A stretch of 64,000 nt of DNA from Primorskyibacter aestuariivivens (GTDB lineage: Bacteria > Pseudomonadota > Alphaproteobacteria > Rhodobacterales > Rhodobacteraceae), in assembly GCF_028023675.1 (NCBI RefSeq), contig NZ_JAQIOZ010000002.1, positions 17,268-81,267 on the forward strand, written 5' to 3'. Below are positions 26,590 through 35,995 of this stretch, one piece after another. The notes under the pieces are model-generated. The model made no database searches and had not been told where the DNA came from. It worked only from the letters and a program-made list of their open reading frames with translations. Made by a program: the position numbers and the translations under genes. The first letter of the stretch is position 1. The number at the start of each line of letters is the position of its first letter.

Positions 26590-27345
26590 ATGGGTATTCT
26601 TGAAGTCAAAGACGTTGGCAAACGCTTCGGTGGCCTGCAGGCGCTGAGCGACGTGCAACTCAACGTGGCAGAAAACACCTGCCACGCCATCATCGGCCCC
26701 AATGGCGCGGGCAAATCCACCCTGCTCAACTGCCTCATCGGCAAGCTGATCCCCGATAGCGGATCGGTCATGTTCGACGGGCAATCAGTGCTGGGCCGGA
26801 CCCCGTTCGAGATCTGTCAGATGGGCATTTCCCGCGTGTTCCAGACGCCCGAGATCTTCGGCGACCTGACCGTGCTGGAAAACATGATGATCCCGATCTT
26901 TGCCAAGCGCGACGGCTCGTTCGAAATGAACGGGATTTCCAGCGTGTTCAGCCAGAAGGATGTGCTGGAAGACGCGGAAAAGATGCTGGAAGACATGAAC
27001 ATGGCCGACAAGCGCCACATGCATGCAGCTTCCATGTCCCGCGGTGACAAGCGGCGGCTTGAGATCGGCATGTGCCTGTCCCAGAACCCCCGCCTGCTCC
27101 TGCTCGACGAGCCGACAGCGGGTATGGCGCGCGCCGATACCAACAACACCATTGATCTTCTCAAGGAGATCAAGGCCGAGCGCGACATCACCATCGCCAT
27201 CATCGAACACGACATGCATGTGGTGTTCAGCCTCGCAGACCGGATCACCGTTCTGGCCCAGGGCACGCCCCTGGTCGAGGACAGCCCGGAAAACATCAAA
27301 GGCCATCCGAAGGTGCGCGAAGCGTATCTCGGTGAGTCGGCGTAA
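26590..27345 (+). CDS. ABC transporter ATP-binding protein, LivG type
   Basis: A 251-residue nucleotide-binding protein with Walker A GPNGAGKSTLLN, an ABC signature written MSRGDKRRLEIGMCL in place of the usual LSGGQ, Walker B LLLLDEPTAGM, and the switch His in IIEHDMHVVFSLADRI. MSRGD for LSGGQ is an unusual signature, but related amide-type transporters share such changes. A GGAGACGGAG site precedes the start. Confidence 0.92.
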   Translation: MGILEVKDVGKRFGGLQALSDVQLNVAENTCHAIIGPNGAGKSTLLNCLIGKLIPDSGSVMFDGQSVLGRTPFEICQMGISRVFQTPEIFGDLTVLENMMIPIFAKRDGSFEMNGISSVFSQKDVLEDAEKMLEDMNMADKRHMHAASMSRGDKRRLEIGMCLSQNPRLLLLDEPTAGMARADTNNTIDLLKEIKAERDITIAIIEHDMHVVFSLADRITVLAQGTPLVEDSPENIKGHPKVREAYLGESA

Positions 27346-27358
27346 GGAGTTTTAAAAG

Positions 27359-28114
27359 ATGAACGTCAAACCCGACTTTACCAAGAACGCCAATATGGCC
27401 GAAACGGCCCCGGCCTTTCTCTCGGTCTGGGACATGCATGCCTATTACGGTGAAAGCTACATTGTTCAGGGCGTGTCCTTTAACGTGCACGAGGGCGAGA
27501 TCCTTGCCCTTCTGGGCCGCAACGGCGCGGGCAAGACCTCGACCCTGCGATCCATCGCGCGGATCGGTGATCCCCAGGTCACCCATGGCGAGATCTGGCT
27601 GGATCACCAGCCGCTGCACAAGATGACCTCCTATGAGGCAGCCACGGTCGGTCTGGGTCTCGTGCCCGAAGACCGCCGCATAATCCCCGGCCTGACCGTG
27701 GAAGAGAACCTTGAACTGGCGCAAATTGCCCCGCCCATCGGCTGGTCGATCGAGCGGCTCTACGACCTCTTCCCGCGTCTCGGCGAACGCCGCAAGCAAG
27801 AGGGCACGACCCTGTCGGGCGGTGAACAGCAGATGCTGGCCATCGCCCGGGCGCTGGCGCGTGACATCAAGGTGCTGCTCCTGGACGAACCCTATGAGGG
27901 CCTTGCCCCGGTGATCGTGGACGAAATCGAGAAAACCCTCATCCACATCAAGGAACAGGGCATGACCACGATCCTCGTCGAACAGAACGCCGTGCGTGCG
28001 TTGGAACTCGCGGACCGTGCAGTCATTCTGGATACCGGCGGGATCGTCTTTGACGGGACAGCAGCCGAGGTTCTTGAGAACGAAGAGCTGCGGGCCGAGT
28101 ATCTGGCAATCTGA
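27359..28114 (+). CDS. ABC transporter ATP-binding protein, LivF type
   Basis: A 251-residue nucleotide-binding protein with Walker A GRNGAGKTSTLRSIARI, signature LSGGEQQMLAIARAL, Walker B VLLLDEPYEGLAP and switch His replaced by Gln in LVEQNAVRALELADRAV, as is common in LivF proteins. It has a short N-terminal extension of about 20 residues before SVWDMHAYYGESYIVQG. It is the last gene of the operon. A strong hairpin 120 bases downstream probably ends transcription. Confidence 0.93.
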   Translation: MNVKPDFTKNANMAETAPAFLSVWDMHAYYGESYIVQGVSFNVHEGEILALLGRNGAGKTSTLRSIARIGDPQVTHGEIWLDHQPLHKMTSYEAATVGLGLVPEDRRIIPGLTVEENLELAQIAPPIGWSIERLYDLFPRLGERRKQEGTTLSGGEQQMLAIARALARDIKVLLLDEPYEGLAPVIVDEIEKTLIHIKEQGMTTILVEQNAVRALELADRAVILDTGGIVFDGTAAEVLENEELRAEYLAI

Positions 28115-28126
28115 TCTGGTATACCA

Positions 28127-28143
28127 AATGACGCTACGTCATT
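28127..28143. other. Short perfect palindrome after the ABC operon
   Basis: AATGACG / CGTCATT arms with a three-base loop lie 13 bases after the stop of the last ABC gene. This could be an RNA-stabilising hairpin or a protein-binding dyad; no function is evident. Confidence 0.4.
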
Positions 28144-28236
28144 AACCACCCCTGATCCCGTGTAAGCTCTGACATTTTTAAGCGCTTTGGGTATTCTCGG
28201 CTCACTCCCGGATTGGTCTGACTGATCCGGGGCCAG

Positions 28237-28277
28237 AGCGCCCGCATCCGCCGCTGCTTGCATTGGATGCGGGCGCT
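28237..28277 (+). terminator. Long hairpin, probable terminator of the ABC operon
   Basis: A perfect 13-bp stem (AGCGCCCGCATCC / GGATGCGGGCGCT) with a 15-base loop lies in the 289-base gap after the operon. The following tail is only moderately T-rich (TTCCTCGTTCT), so termination strength is uncertain. Confidence 0.6.
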
Positions 28278-28403
28278 TCCTCGTTCTGAGGACAGGTTTT
28301 AATCAATCCTTATGAATGTCCTGCCTGCCGCTTAACCCGCTGTTAAGGCGCCTTGCCCAGACTTTAATTCGGGTTGGGGCTCCCAATGGAACGGGAGTGA
28401 GAG

Positions 28404-28859
28404 ATGACATTTACAGGTCTGCCGCCTCTTCAGGCACCGATGACAACCGGGCACCCGGCGTCGCTTCCTGCCGTGTCGCTGCGCAAGGAACCGTCCCTGA
28501 GGGTCGAGCCCAGCACCAAAGGCGGCGAAACCGCGGGCACGGCCTTGCGACAGGGACAAACCCCGCCGCAAGCGCAGGCTGCCCGTCGCGAGGATCGGGA
28601 AAACGCCTCGGCCCCGCCGACAATCCTGCAGATCAAGATCGGCGAAATGCTGCGCGAACAGGCCGAAGCGATCAAGGAGCCAGAGACTGACGGTGAAGCG
28701 CGCGCCACCGAATCCGATGCAACGACGAAAGAACCGGCGCAGGTCGCAACCAAGCCGGACGATGCCGCGCCGCGCATGGCGGTCGCGCCTGACCCGGATG
28801 CGCCAGAGGATCGGGAGCCGCCCGCTACTGCGCCAGACGATCCCGAAGCGCGGTCTTGA
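28404..28859 (+). CDS. Disordered Pro/Ala/Glu-rich protein, unknown function
   Basis: A 151-residue low-complexity protein without a signal peptide or membrane segment. One short amphipathic stretch (PTILQIKIGEMLREQAEAIKEP, residues about 72-93) may be the only ordered part. The second half alternates acidic and Pro/Ala residues. A GGGAGTGAGAG site lies just before the ATG, which supports translation. The last 35 bases overlap the 3' end of the convergent acyl-CoA synthetase. No family was recognised. Confidence 0.58.
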   Translation: MTFTGLPPLQAPMTTGHPASLPAVSLRKEPSLRVEPSTKGGETAGTALRQGQTPPQAQAARREDRENASAPPTILQIKIGEMLREQAEAIKEPETDGEARATESDATTKEPAQVATKPDDAAPRMAVAPDPDAPEDREPPATAPDDPEARS

Positions 28860-30333
28860 GCACCTTGCCGTAATTGTTCTTGGGCAACTCGGCCACGAAT
28901 TCATAGGCCTTGGGCCGCTTGAACCGCGCGATGCGGTCCAGACAATGGCGGTCAAGCTCTGCCGGGTCCGCCCCTGCCCCCTGCTCCAAAACCACAAAGG
29001 CCACCACCTCTTCGCCCCAATCGTCGTGATGCCGCCCAACCACCGCGACCTCGGTTATCGCCGGATGTTCCAGCAACACCTCCTCGACCTCGCGCGGATA
29101 GATATTGGACCCGCCGGAAATGATCATGTCCTTGGACCTGTCCACCATTGTGACATAGCCGTCTTCGTCCATGCGCCCCATATCCCCGGTCCAGAGCCAA
29201 CCGTCGCGCAGCGTCTCGGCGCTGGCCGTGGGGTTCTGCCAGTAACCCGGCATCACCGCCGCGCCGCGCACCACGATCTCGCCGGTCTCCCCCGGCGGCA
29301 GCAATGCGCCATCCGTTCCGGCAATCTCCACCTCGACCATGGATTGCGCCCGACCGACCGAGGCCAGCCGCTCGCGCCAGCGCGGATGCGTCCGGTCCGC
29401 CACGTCCTGCCGCGTCAGCGCGGTGATCGCCATCGGGCATTCCCCCTGCCCGTAGATTTGCAGGAAGACCGGCCCGAACTGCGCCACCGCCGCCTCGATA
29501 TCGGCAAGGTACATCGGCCCGCCCGCATAGACGATACTGCGCACCCCCGTGCCGTTCTGCCCGGTCTCGCGCGCATGCGCGGTCAGCCGATGCACCATGG
29601 TCGGCGCGGCGAACATGTGTATCCGGTCATGATGCGCGGCCAGATCAAGGATTTCCTGCGGGTCAAAGCCCCGGGACGGCGGCAGCACATGCCGCGCGCC
29701 CTTGAGCACATGCATCACGTTGTAGATGCCCGCCCCGTGGCTCATCGGCGCGGCATACAGCGTGGCGTCCTCGGGGCTCACCTCATCGGCATCGGTGAAA
29801 TAGCTCAGCGCCATCGCCTCAAGCATGCCATGGGTGATCATCACCCCCTTGGGCCGCCCGGTCGTGCCCGAGGTATGAAACAGCCAGGCCAGGTCCTCGC
29901 GGTCCCGATGCACCGGGCGATCCACCGGCACCTCGGTACCGGGCGCGCAGGCCGCTTCGATCTCCAACACCGTGCCGTCATAGCCCGCTTCCGCAAGCGC
30001 CTGCGCCTCGTCTGGCGTGGCATAGCACAGCCCGCATTGGGCGTTGTCCAGAATCCACGCCGCTTCGCGCCCATGGAGCTTGGCATTGATCGGAATGACC
30101 GCCGCCCCCGCATACCAGATGCCATAAAACGCAATCAGGTAGTCCGGCACATTCGCGGAAAAAATCGCCACCCGGTCCCCCGGCCCGATCCCCCGCGCAC
30201 CTAGACGTGCCGCGACCTGACCTGCACGCCAATGGAAGCCGCCATAATCGGCAACCCTATCGCGGCCCAGAAAAATCGCCGGGCGTCTGGCGTCATGCAA
30301 CGCCGCCCGTCGCAACCAGTGTGCAAGATTCAT
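28825..30333 (-). CDS. AMP-binding acyl-CoA synthetase/ligase
   Basis: A 502-residue ANL-superfamily enzyme that activates a carboxylic acid to acyl-AMP and then to acyl-CoA. The phosphate-binding loop LFHTSGTTGRPKG, the YGQGECPM motif, the hinge region WLWTGDMGRMDEDGYVTMVDRSKDMII and the C-terminal catalytic Lys in KNNYGKVLKTALR are all present. The start was set at MNLAHWL because GGGAGGTGAC lies immediately upstream. The substrate cannot be read from sequence. The gene stands alone between two plus-strand units. Confidence 0.92.
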   Translation of the reverse strand: MNLAHWLRRAALHDARRPAIFLGRDRVADYGGFHWRAGQVAARLGARGIGPGDRVAIFSANVPDYLIAFYGIWYAGAAVIPINAKLHGREAAWILDNAQCGLCYATPDEAQALAEAGYDGTVLEIEAACAPGTEVPVDRPVHRDREDLAWLFHTSGTTGRPKGVMITHGMLEAMALSYFTDADEVSPEDATLYAAPMSHGAGIYNVMHVLKGARHVLPPSRGFDPQEILDLAAHHDRIHMFAAPTMVHRLTAHARETGQNGTGVRSIVYAGGPMYLADIEAAVAQFGPVFLQIYGQGECPMAITALTRQDVADRTHPRWRERLASVGRAQSMVEVEIAGTDGALLPPGETGEIVVRGAAVMPGYWQNPTASAETLRDGWLWTGDMGRMDEDGYVTMVDRSKDMIISGGSNIYPREVEEVLLEHPAITEVAVVGRHHDDWGEEVVAFVVLEQGAGADPAELDRHCLDRIARFKRPKAYEFVAELPKNNYGKVLKTALRDRLAQ

Positions 30334-30540
30334 CCTGTCACCTCCCCGTTTCGGCAAGATTATGTCCCCACCATTGACCTGCGCGTCAAGTGATGTCTGA
30401 AATGCTGGTATTCTTGCGAAGTTCCCCCCATATTTCGTGCCAAAGCCCGCTTTTCACGCAATCCGGCGTGGCCTATAAGGCACGCTGAACGTGATAACGC
30501 TACGACAGGCGGGCACCCCCCAGAACGAGGTGAGGACAGT

Positions 30541-31035
30541 ATGACAAAGAACACGCATGATGCAGACGTGGCCTTTATCGAGGCACTCGCAAAGCTGCTT
30601 CGCGACAATGATCTGACCGAGCTTCAGGTCAAGCGCGACTATGCCGAGGATGACAGCCTCAACGTGCGTGTGAGCCGCGCGGCCCCAGCGGCCGCTCCGG
30701 TTCAGGCAACTGTTGCCGCGGCCCCTGCCCTTGCGCCCGCCCCTGCTGCCGCACCCGCGGCCCCGGCAGCCGCCGATCATGGCGGCGACCCTGCCCAGCA
30801 TCCCGGCGCTGTCCCCTCGCCGATGGTGGGCACTGTCTACATGCAGGCCGAACCCGGCGCGCCGTCTTTCATCAGCGTTGGCGACACGGTGAGCGAGGGC
30901 GACACGCTGCTCATCGTCGAAGCGATGAAAACCATGAACCACATCCCCGCCCCGCGCGCAGGCAAAGTGTCCCGCATCCTGGTGACCGATGGCGACCCGG
31001 TGGAATTCGGCACGCCGCTTGTGATCCTCGAATAA
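30541..31035 (+). CDS. accB: Biotin carboxyl carrier protein of acetyl-CoA carboxylase
   Basis: A 164-residue carrier protein with an N-terminal helical region, a Pro/Ala-rich linker (residues about 46-80) and a C-terminal biotinyl domain. The biotin-accepting Lys is residue 130 in the EAMKTMNHI motif. With biotin carboxylase, encoded 13 bases downstream, it forms the first half-reaction of malonyl-CoA synthesis. A GAGGTGAGGA site precedes the ATG. Confidence 0.97.
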   Translation: MTKNTHDADVAFIEALAKLLRDNDLTELQVKRDYAEDDSLNVRVSRAAPAAAPVQATVAAAPALAPAPAAAPAAPAAADHGGDPAQHPGAVPSPMVGTVYMQAEPGAPSFISVGDTVSEGDTLLIVEAMKTMNHIPAPRAGKVSRILVTDGDPVEFGTPLVILE

Positions 31036-31048
31036 GCGGGGCCAGTAC

Positions 31049-32398
31049 ATGTTTGACAAAATCCTGATTGCCAACCGAGGCGAAATTGCCCTCCGGGTGA
31101 TCCGCGCCTGCCGCGAGATGGGCATTGCCTCGGTCGCCGTGCATTCCACCGCCGACAGCGACGCGATGCATGTGCGCATGGCGGATGAAACCATCTGCAT
31201 CGGCCCGCCGCCGTCGCCGCAAAGCTACCTGTCGATCCCCGCGATCATTGCCGCCTGCGAAGTCACCGGCGCACAGGCCATCCACCCCGGCTATGGCTTC
31301 CTGTCGGAAAACGCCAATTTCGTGCAGGTCGTCGAAGATCACGGTCTGACCTTCATCGGGCCCACCGCCGAACATATCCGCATCATGGGCGACAAGATCA
31401 CCGCCAAGGAAACCATGATCAAGCTGGGTGTGCCCTGCGTGCCCGGCTCGGATGGCGGCGTGCCGGATCTGGAAACCGCCAAGCGTCTGGGCGAAGAGAT
31501 GGGCTATCCGGTCATCATCAAGGCCACCGCCGGTGGCGGCGGTAAGGGCATGAAAGTTGCCGAGTCCGCCGCAGACATGGAAAAGGCCTTCATGACCGCG
31601 CGCGCCGAGGGCAAGGCCAATTTCGGCAATGACGAAGTCTATATCGAGAAATACCTGCAAAAGCCGCGCCACATCGAGATTCAGGTCTTTGGCGATGGCA
31701 AGGGCAACGCGGTACATCTGGCCGAGCGGGACTGTTCGCTTCAGCGCCGCCACCAGAAAGTGTTCGAAGAGGCCCCCGGCCCCGCGATCACGCCCGAGGA
31801 ACGCGCGCGGATCGGCAAGATCTGCGCCGAGGCCATGGCCAATATCAACTATATCGGCGCGGGCACGGTCGAATTCCTCTATGAAGACGGCGAGTTCTAT
31901 TTCATCGAGATGAACACCCGCCTTCAGGTCGAACACCCCGTGACCGAGAGCATCTTTGGCGTCGACCTTGTGCGTGAACAGATCCGCGTGGCCGAAGGGC
32001 TGCCCATGTCCTTTACGCAGGACGACCTTGAGATCAACGGCCATTCCATCGAGGTGCGGATCAACGCCGAGAAGCTGCCGAATTTCTCGCCCTGCCCCGG
32101 GCGCATCACGCAATACCACGCCCCCGGCGGTCTGGGCGTTCGGATGGATTCGGCGCTTTATGACGGCTATTCCATTCCACCCTATTACGACAGCCTGATT
32201 GGCAAGCTGATCGTGCATGGCCGGGACCGGAACGAGGCGCTGGCGCGGCTCAACCGTGCCTTGGGCGAATTGATCGTGGACGGGATCGACACCACCGTTC
32301 CGCTGTTCCGCGCGCTTCTGGAAGAGCAGGATATCCATACCGGGGAATACAACATTCACTGGCTGGAAAAATGGCTCGACCGGACGTTTGAAGCCTGA
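31049..32398 (+). CDS. accC: Biotin carboxylase of acetyl-CoA carboxylase
   Basis: A 449-residue ATP-grasp enzyme that carboxylates biotin on AccB with ATP and bicarbonate. Seen are the N-terminal [22 protein letters not shown], the glycine-rich ATP loop [16 protein letters not shown], the [12 protein letters not shown] segment with catalytic residues and [16 protein letters not shown]. The length is exactly that of the family. It is in an operon with accB, and aat follows 57 bases later. Confidence 0.97.
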   Translation: MFDKILIANRGEIALRVIRACREMGIASVAVHSTADSDAMHVRMADETICIGPPPSPQSYLSIPAIIAACEVTGAQAIHPGYGFLSENANFVQVVEDHGLTFIGPTAEHIRIMGDKITAKETMIKLGVPCVPGSDGGVPDLETAKRLGEEMGYPVIIKATAGGGGKGMKVAESAADMEKAFMTARAEGKANFGNDEVYIEKYLQKPRHIEIQVFGDGKGNAVHLAERDCSLQRRHQKVFEEAPGPAITPEERARIGKICAEAMANINYIGAGTVEFLYEDGEFYFIEMNTRLQVEHPVTESIFGVDLVREQIRVAEGLPMSFTQDDLEINGHSIEVRINAEKLPNFSPCPGRITQYHAPGGLGVRMDSALYDGYSIPPYYDSLIGKLIVHGRDRNEALARLNRALGELIVDGIDTTVPLFRALLEEQDIHTGEYNIHWLEKWLDRTFEA

Positions 32399-32455
32399 GG
32401 CATTTCGGCGGGCCGCGCCCTTGCTGCCCGCCGCATTTGATTGCACCTTGCGATC

Positions 32456-33109
32456 ATGAGTGACACCCCGACAGAGCCTGACCTGTCCCCGGATCTGGTG
32501 CTGCACGCCTATGCGTCGGGCATCTTTCCCATGGCAGAACATCGCGACGACGCGAATGTGTTCTGGGTCGATCCGCGCAGGCGCGGCATCATCCCTCTGG
32601 ACGGGTTTCACTTGTCGCGTTCGCTGGCCCGCCGCATGCGGCGCATGCCGCATCAGATGCGCATCAACACCGCTTTCGCGCAAGTGATGAAGGCCTGCGG
32701 AGATCGTTCAGAGACCTGGATCAATCCGCTTATTACAAATATTTTCAACGCTTTGCATGATGAAGGCCACGCGCATTCTCTGGAGGTCTGGGCCGAGGGG
32801 GAGTTGATCGGCGGGATTTATGGTCTGGCTCTGGGTGGAGTTTTCTGTGGCGAATCGATGTTTTCCCGCCGCACGGACGCGTCCAAGATGGCGCTGGCCT
32901 ATCTGGTGGACCGGTTGAACATGGCGGGTTTCACGCTGTTGGATACCCAGTTCCTGACCCCGCATCTCGCCTCACTTGGCGGGATCGAGATCACGCGGGC
33001 CGCGTATCACCGACGGTTGCGCGCGGCTCTGGAGATCACGGCAGATTTCACCGCCCCGCCGCTGGCCAGCGCTCAGGAGGTCTTGCAGCGCAGCACCCAG
33101 ACGTCATAG
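32456..33109 (+). CDS. aat: Leucyl/phenylalanyl-tRNA-protein transferase
   Basis: A 217-residue enzyme that adds Leu or Phe to proteins with N-terminal Lys or Arg, marking them for ClpAP degradation. The conserved motifs AYASGIFPMAEHRDD, FWVDPRRRGIIPLD, GGIYGLALGGVFCGESMFSRRTDASKMAL and TQFLTPHLASLGG are present. The ATG was preferred over an upstream TTG in the same frame. Its last 37 bases overlap the convergent DUF2155 gene. Confidence 0.95.
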   Translation: MSDTPTEPDLSPDLVLHAYASGIFPMAEHRDDANVFWVDPRRRGIIPLDGFHLSRSLARRMRRMPHQMRINTAFAQVMKACGDRSETWINPLITNIFNALHDEGHAHSLEVWAEGELIGGIYGLALGGVFCGESMFSRRTDASKMALAYLVDRLNMAGFTLLDTQFLTPHLASLGGIEITRAAYHRRLRAALEITADFTAPPLASAQEVLQRSTQTS

Positions 33110-33429
33110 CGCGAATGGTCCAGCGCGTTGAGCGCAGGCGAGGACGCAATCATCCAGCCCGAGAACACTGGCGTCGTATCGCCGGTTTCCCAGATATTGA
33201 GAAAAGCGTAAGCGTCCCCTGCCGGGTTACCCTCGGGGTAGCGGCATTCGGTCATGTCGATGCGCAGGCGCCCGAATTCCAGGGTCTGCCCGTTGCCGAG
33301 TTCCAGATCCGTGGCATCGCCCGACACCTTGTCGAGTCCGCGCAGCACCGCGCCCGTGCCGATGCTGACCGCTTCCTGCGCCATGGCAGGCGCGCTCAGG
33401 ACCACCGCCACGACAAGCGCGCGGATCAT
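33073..33429 (-). CDS. DUF2155 secreted protein
   Basis: A 118-residue protein with a short signal peptide (MIRALVVAVVLSAPAMA) and the DUF2155 hallmark segments LRGLDKVSGDATDLELGNGQ, CRYPEGNP and FSGWMIASSPALNALDHSRYDVWVLRC. Its two cysteines could form a disulfide. It occurs next to mlaD and the complex I factor in many Rhodobacteraceae. The start overlaps the end of mlaD (ATGA). The function is unknown. Confidence 0.9.
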   Translation of the reverse strand: MIRALVVAVVLSAPAMAQEAVSIGTGAVLRGLDKVSGDATDLELGNGQTLEFGRLRIDMTECRYPEGNPAGDAYAFLNIWETGDTTPVFSGWMIASSPALNALDHSRYDVWVLRCKTS

Positions 33430-33878
33430 TCCTCGTCCCCACTGCCCGAGACGAATTTCAGCAGGAGCGAAATCAGGCTGACCGCGCCCTGTGTGTCTTC
33501 CATTTCCTGCCCCGGCTCGAAATAAAACGGCGATCCGCCGGGGACGATCTCAACGAAATTGCCGCCCAACAGCCCCTCGGAGCTGATGGCGATGGCACTG
33601 TCATCGGGGATCTGGATGCCGTCGCGCACGGTAAACACCGTATCCGCGCGATAGGTCTCCACGTTCAAATCTACCTCGGTCACGGTGCCGATCTTGACGC
33701 CCGCGAGCCGCACATCGGTGCCCACCTGCACACCTTCCAGCGACCGGAAGGATGCGGTCAGCGGATAGCCCGCATCGCTTTTCGACAGGCCCGTGGCCTG
33801 CCCGGCATAGACGACAAATCCAATTGCCGCGGCGAGAACAACGCCGCCAACCAGAACTTCTGTGGTGTTTTCCGCCAT
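33426..33878 (-). CDS. mlaD: Outer membrane lipid asymmetry protein MlaD
   Basis: A 150-residue MCE-domain protein with an N-terminal transmembrane anchor (VLVGGVVLAAAIGFVVYAG) and one MCE domain (residues about 40-118, ending GGNFVEIVPGG). MlaD forms a hexameric ring that holds phospholipid between the outer and inner membranes with MlaFEB. The other mla genes are not in this window. It is located between the NDUFA12-like gene and DUF2155, as in related genomes. Confidence 0.93.
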   Translation of the reverse strand: MAENTTEVLVGGVVLAAAIGFVVYAGQATGLSKSDAGYPLTASFRSLEGVQVGTDVRLAGVKIGTVTEVDLNVETYRADTVFTVRDGIQIPDDSAIAISSEGLLGGNFVEIVPGGSPFYFEPGQEMEDTQGAVSLISLLLKFVSGSGDEE

Positions 33879-33890
33879 GGGTGGGGCGCC

Positions 33891-34274
33891 TTATTCGGGG
33901 GTCCAGGCCTCGTAATCCTGCCGGTCGGCAGGCTCGGGGCGGCGCAGCGATCCGGCCGGCGCATAGGCCAACGGCGTGCCGGTCAGGTTCTCCTGATGCG
34001 GTTTTTCCCAGGCCTTGTGCTTGATGGGTTTCTCGGTCGGCGGTTGCTTGACCGTGTGATGCAGCCAGCCATGCCAGTCGGGGCTGACGCGGCTTGCCTC
34101 GACCTCACCGTTGAACATCACCCAACGGCGCTTGCCGTCACGGGTCTCGTAAAACAGGTTTCCCTGATCGTCCTCGCCCACTTTGACACCCTTGCGTGAC
34201 GTGTAAAGCGCCGTTCCCAGCGTCGAGCCGTTCCACCAGGTGACCGCGCGCAGCAAAGTTTTCAGGATACCCAT
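33891..34274 (-). CDS. NADH dehydrogenase accessory subunit, NDUFA12/B17.2 family
   Basis: A 127-residue protein with the family features [69 protein letters not shown], split here into recognisable blocks. Alphaproteobacterial complex I carries this supernumerary subunit, as do mitochondria. It is separated by 12 bases from mlaD downstream. Confidence 0.94.
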   Translation of the reverse strand: MGILKTLLRAVTWWNGSTLGTALYTSRKGVKVGEDDQGNLFYETRDGKRRWVMFNGEVEASRVSPDWHGWLHHTVKQPPTEKPIKHKAWEKPHQENLTGTPLAYAPAGSLRRPEPADRQDYEAWTPE

Positions 34275-34380
34275 AGAAGCCTCCGATCATCGTCAGCCAC
34301 TCTATGACGGATGCAGCCCGGAAGGTCCAGTGACAAGCGCGACAACGCATTGCCGCATGGCCATGAAACCGGCGCCTTGT

Positions 34381-35151
34381 TCATGACCCCAACCATCCTG
34401 CCCCGGCTTGCCCGGTCCGATGAACGACCAAGCCAATGGCAAGAAGGGACAAGACGGCATAAAACCAAAGGCTTGTACCGAACCAGCTGTTTGGATCGCG
34501 AAACCCGGCGAAAATGGCGAGCCCCGACGCCACATTCACACTCAGGTGGATCAGGACCGCAGGCAGGATAGAGCCCCCTGACAGCGTATGCCCAGCCCCG
34601 ATGATGACAGCGTAGCATAGGACATGTCCGGCAAAGAGAGGCAGGGCAATCTGCGCATGCGGCGAGTCGATGGTCCAGAGCGGCAGGTGCCAGACCAACC
34701 AGATGCCCCCCACAACCAGCGAGGCCACCAGCCAGCCCAGTTCCGGGGCAAGACGGTCTTGCAAATAGCCGCGCCATCCAAGCTCTTCGCCCAATGGTCC
34801 GAGAACCAGGTTGAACGCCACGAGGCCCAGCACCAGCCCCGGGCTCAAAGCGGTCGTGGCTTCGGGTGCAAAGGGCAGCAGCACCAGCAAAAGAGCGACC
34901 GGTGCGGCCACCAGCGCCCAAACCGGCCACGGAACGGAGGACAGCTGCACGACCCGCCCCAACAGCTCTGCCAACTGACCTTCCCGCGCGCTCAGGACCA
35001 TCGCCGCAAGAGAGGGTCCCCAAACCATGATCAACCAGAACGGCAAACCAAAGGCGCTTTCGGGGGACCGCGCCGCTGGCAGGGCCGTGATACAGGCGAA
35101 GGCGACAAGAGAAATGCCGAAACTCAGAGCAAGAAATGCCAGGATATTCAT
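34381..35151 (-). CDS. CPBP-family intramembrane metalloprotease
   Basis: A 256-residue membrane protein with about eight helices and the CPBP/Abi signature: EELGWRG (Glu-Glu and Arg), followed by WHLPLW with the metal-binding His and HLSVNVASG as a third motif. Members are homologues of CAAX prenyl protease, and many bacterial ones have no known substrate. The start codon overlaps the stop of the TetR regulator (ATGA), so the pair forms an operon that the regulator probably controls. Confidence 0.9.
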   Translation of the reverse strand: MNILAFLALSFGISLVAFACITALPAARSPESAFGLPFWLIMVWGPSLAAMVLSAREGQLAELLGRVVQLSSVPWPVWALVAAPVALLLVLLPFAPEATTALSPGLVLGLVAFNLVLGPLGEELGWRGYLQDRLAPELGWLVASLVVGGIWLVWHLPLWTIDSPHAQIALPLFAGHVLCYAVIIGAGHTLSGGSILPAVLIHLSVNVASGLAIFAGFRDPNSWFGTSLWFYAVLSLLAIGLVVHRTGQAGAGWLGS

Positions 35152-35759
35152 GTCACCACCGCCTTTTCTTTCAACTCGGCAATGATCGGGTCGAGACCGG
35201 ACGGTGATTTGAGCAGCGGCTCCAATGCCATGAGCGCCGTTGCCGCGAACCGCGCCGCATCCTCTTGGCGCCATGTCCCAAGAATTTCGCGGCGGTTGAT
35301 ATGGGCATTCACGGTCAGAAACAGCTCGGCAACATGCGCCGAAGCAATCCCCGGCCGGACGTCACCACGCAACCGCGCCGCAAGCGGGTCGCGCAAGACC
35401 GTGTCAAACGCCTCATCCAGCGCCGCGAGGTAATCCAGCTTGTCTTCCTTGCTGAGCAATCCCTTCAAAATGCCCCGGTCATGGCCCAGAGCCGCCGATC
35501 CGGCGCGTAGCAGAGCCGGGATCGGCGCGGTCGCGTGATCCGTCAAGACCCCGGCGATCTTGCGAATGTCGTCCTCGATCAGTCCATGCAGGATGGCACG
35601 TTTGTTGGCAAAATGATGATACAACCCGCCGCGAGACAATCCGCAGGCAAGGCGGATATCCTCCATCTCGGTGCCGGAGAACCCGCGTCCGGCAATGAGC
35701 TCCCGCGCCTTTTCAAGGATGTCCGCGCGGCGTTCCGATTTGTTGAGTCTGCGGTTCAT
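35148..35759 (-). CDS. TetR/AcrR-family repressor
   Basis: A 203-residue regulator with an N-terminal TetR helix-turn-helix (residues about 15-60, AGRGFSGTEMEDIRLACGLSRGGLYHHFANKRAIL) and a ligand-binding C-terminal domain. The start MNRRLNK was chosen because the operator-like palindrome lies ten bases upstream. The downstream CPBP protease gene is translationally coupled. The ligand is unknown. Confidence 0.93.
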   Translation of the reverse strand: MNRRLNKSERRADILEKARELIAGRGFSGTEMEDIRLACGLSRGGLYHHFANKRAILHGLIEDDIRKIAGVLTDHATAPIPALLRAGSAALGHDRGILKGLLSKEDKLDYLAALDEAFDTVLRDPLAARLRGDVRPGIASAHVAELFLTVNAHINRREILGTWRQEDAARFAATALMALEPLLKSPSGLDPIIAELKEKAVVT

Positions 35760-35769
35760 ACATCCAACG

Positions 35770-35787
35770 TACCGACACATGTCGGTA
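35770..35787. promoter_or_regulatory. Palindromic TetR operator
   Basis: TACCGACACATGTCGGTA has two perfect 8-base arms with a two-base centre. It lies ten bases upstream of the TetR gene start, the position expected for an autoregulatory operator. Binding is inferred. Confidence 0.78.
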
Positions 35788-35854
35788 AGATCAAGACTCG
35801 GTCGGACCGGCTCGCGCAACAGGCGGCAAAGCACCGGAAACCGCCCCGGTCGCA

Positions 35855-35878
35855 GATCGCGGTCGCGGTCGCGGTCGG
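35855..35878. repeat. Short tandem 6-bp repeat
   Basis: Four consecutive 6-base units of the pattern GRTCGS (GATCGC, GGTCGC, GGTCGC, GGTCGG) lie between the TetR gene and the clpX terminator. It may vary in copy number between strains. Confidence 0.6.
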
Positions 35879-35885
35879 AAAGCTT

Positions 35886-35932
35886 TGATTAAAAAGAAAA
35901 AAGCGGCGCAACCCCAAGGCCATCGCACCGCT
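35886..35932 (-). terminator. Intrinsic terminator of clpX
   Basis: On the minus strand an 8-bp stem (AGCGGTGC / GCGCCGCT) is followed by a long T-rich tail (TTTTTTCTTTTT). It lies about 65 bases after the clpX stop. Confidence 0.82.
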
Positions 35933-35995
35933 CTGTTTCCGTGGCTTTTCCTGCTTCAGAGCCGGCCAAATGCTCGGCAAGACGACCACATGTCG

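Noticed and set aside
28693..30204. Open frame of 503 codons antisense to the acyl-CoA synthetase
   Set aside because: It is His/Arg/Pro-rich without a domain, while the opposite strand has all ANL-family motifs.
30911..32683. Open frame of 590 codons antisense to accB-accC-aat
   Set aside because: It spans three well-defined genes on the other strand and has no coherent domain.
35855..35878. Possible CRISPR-like repeat
   Set aside because: Units are only six bases long, contiguous and without spacers; it is a simple tandem repeat.
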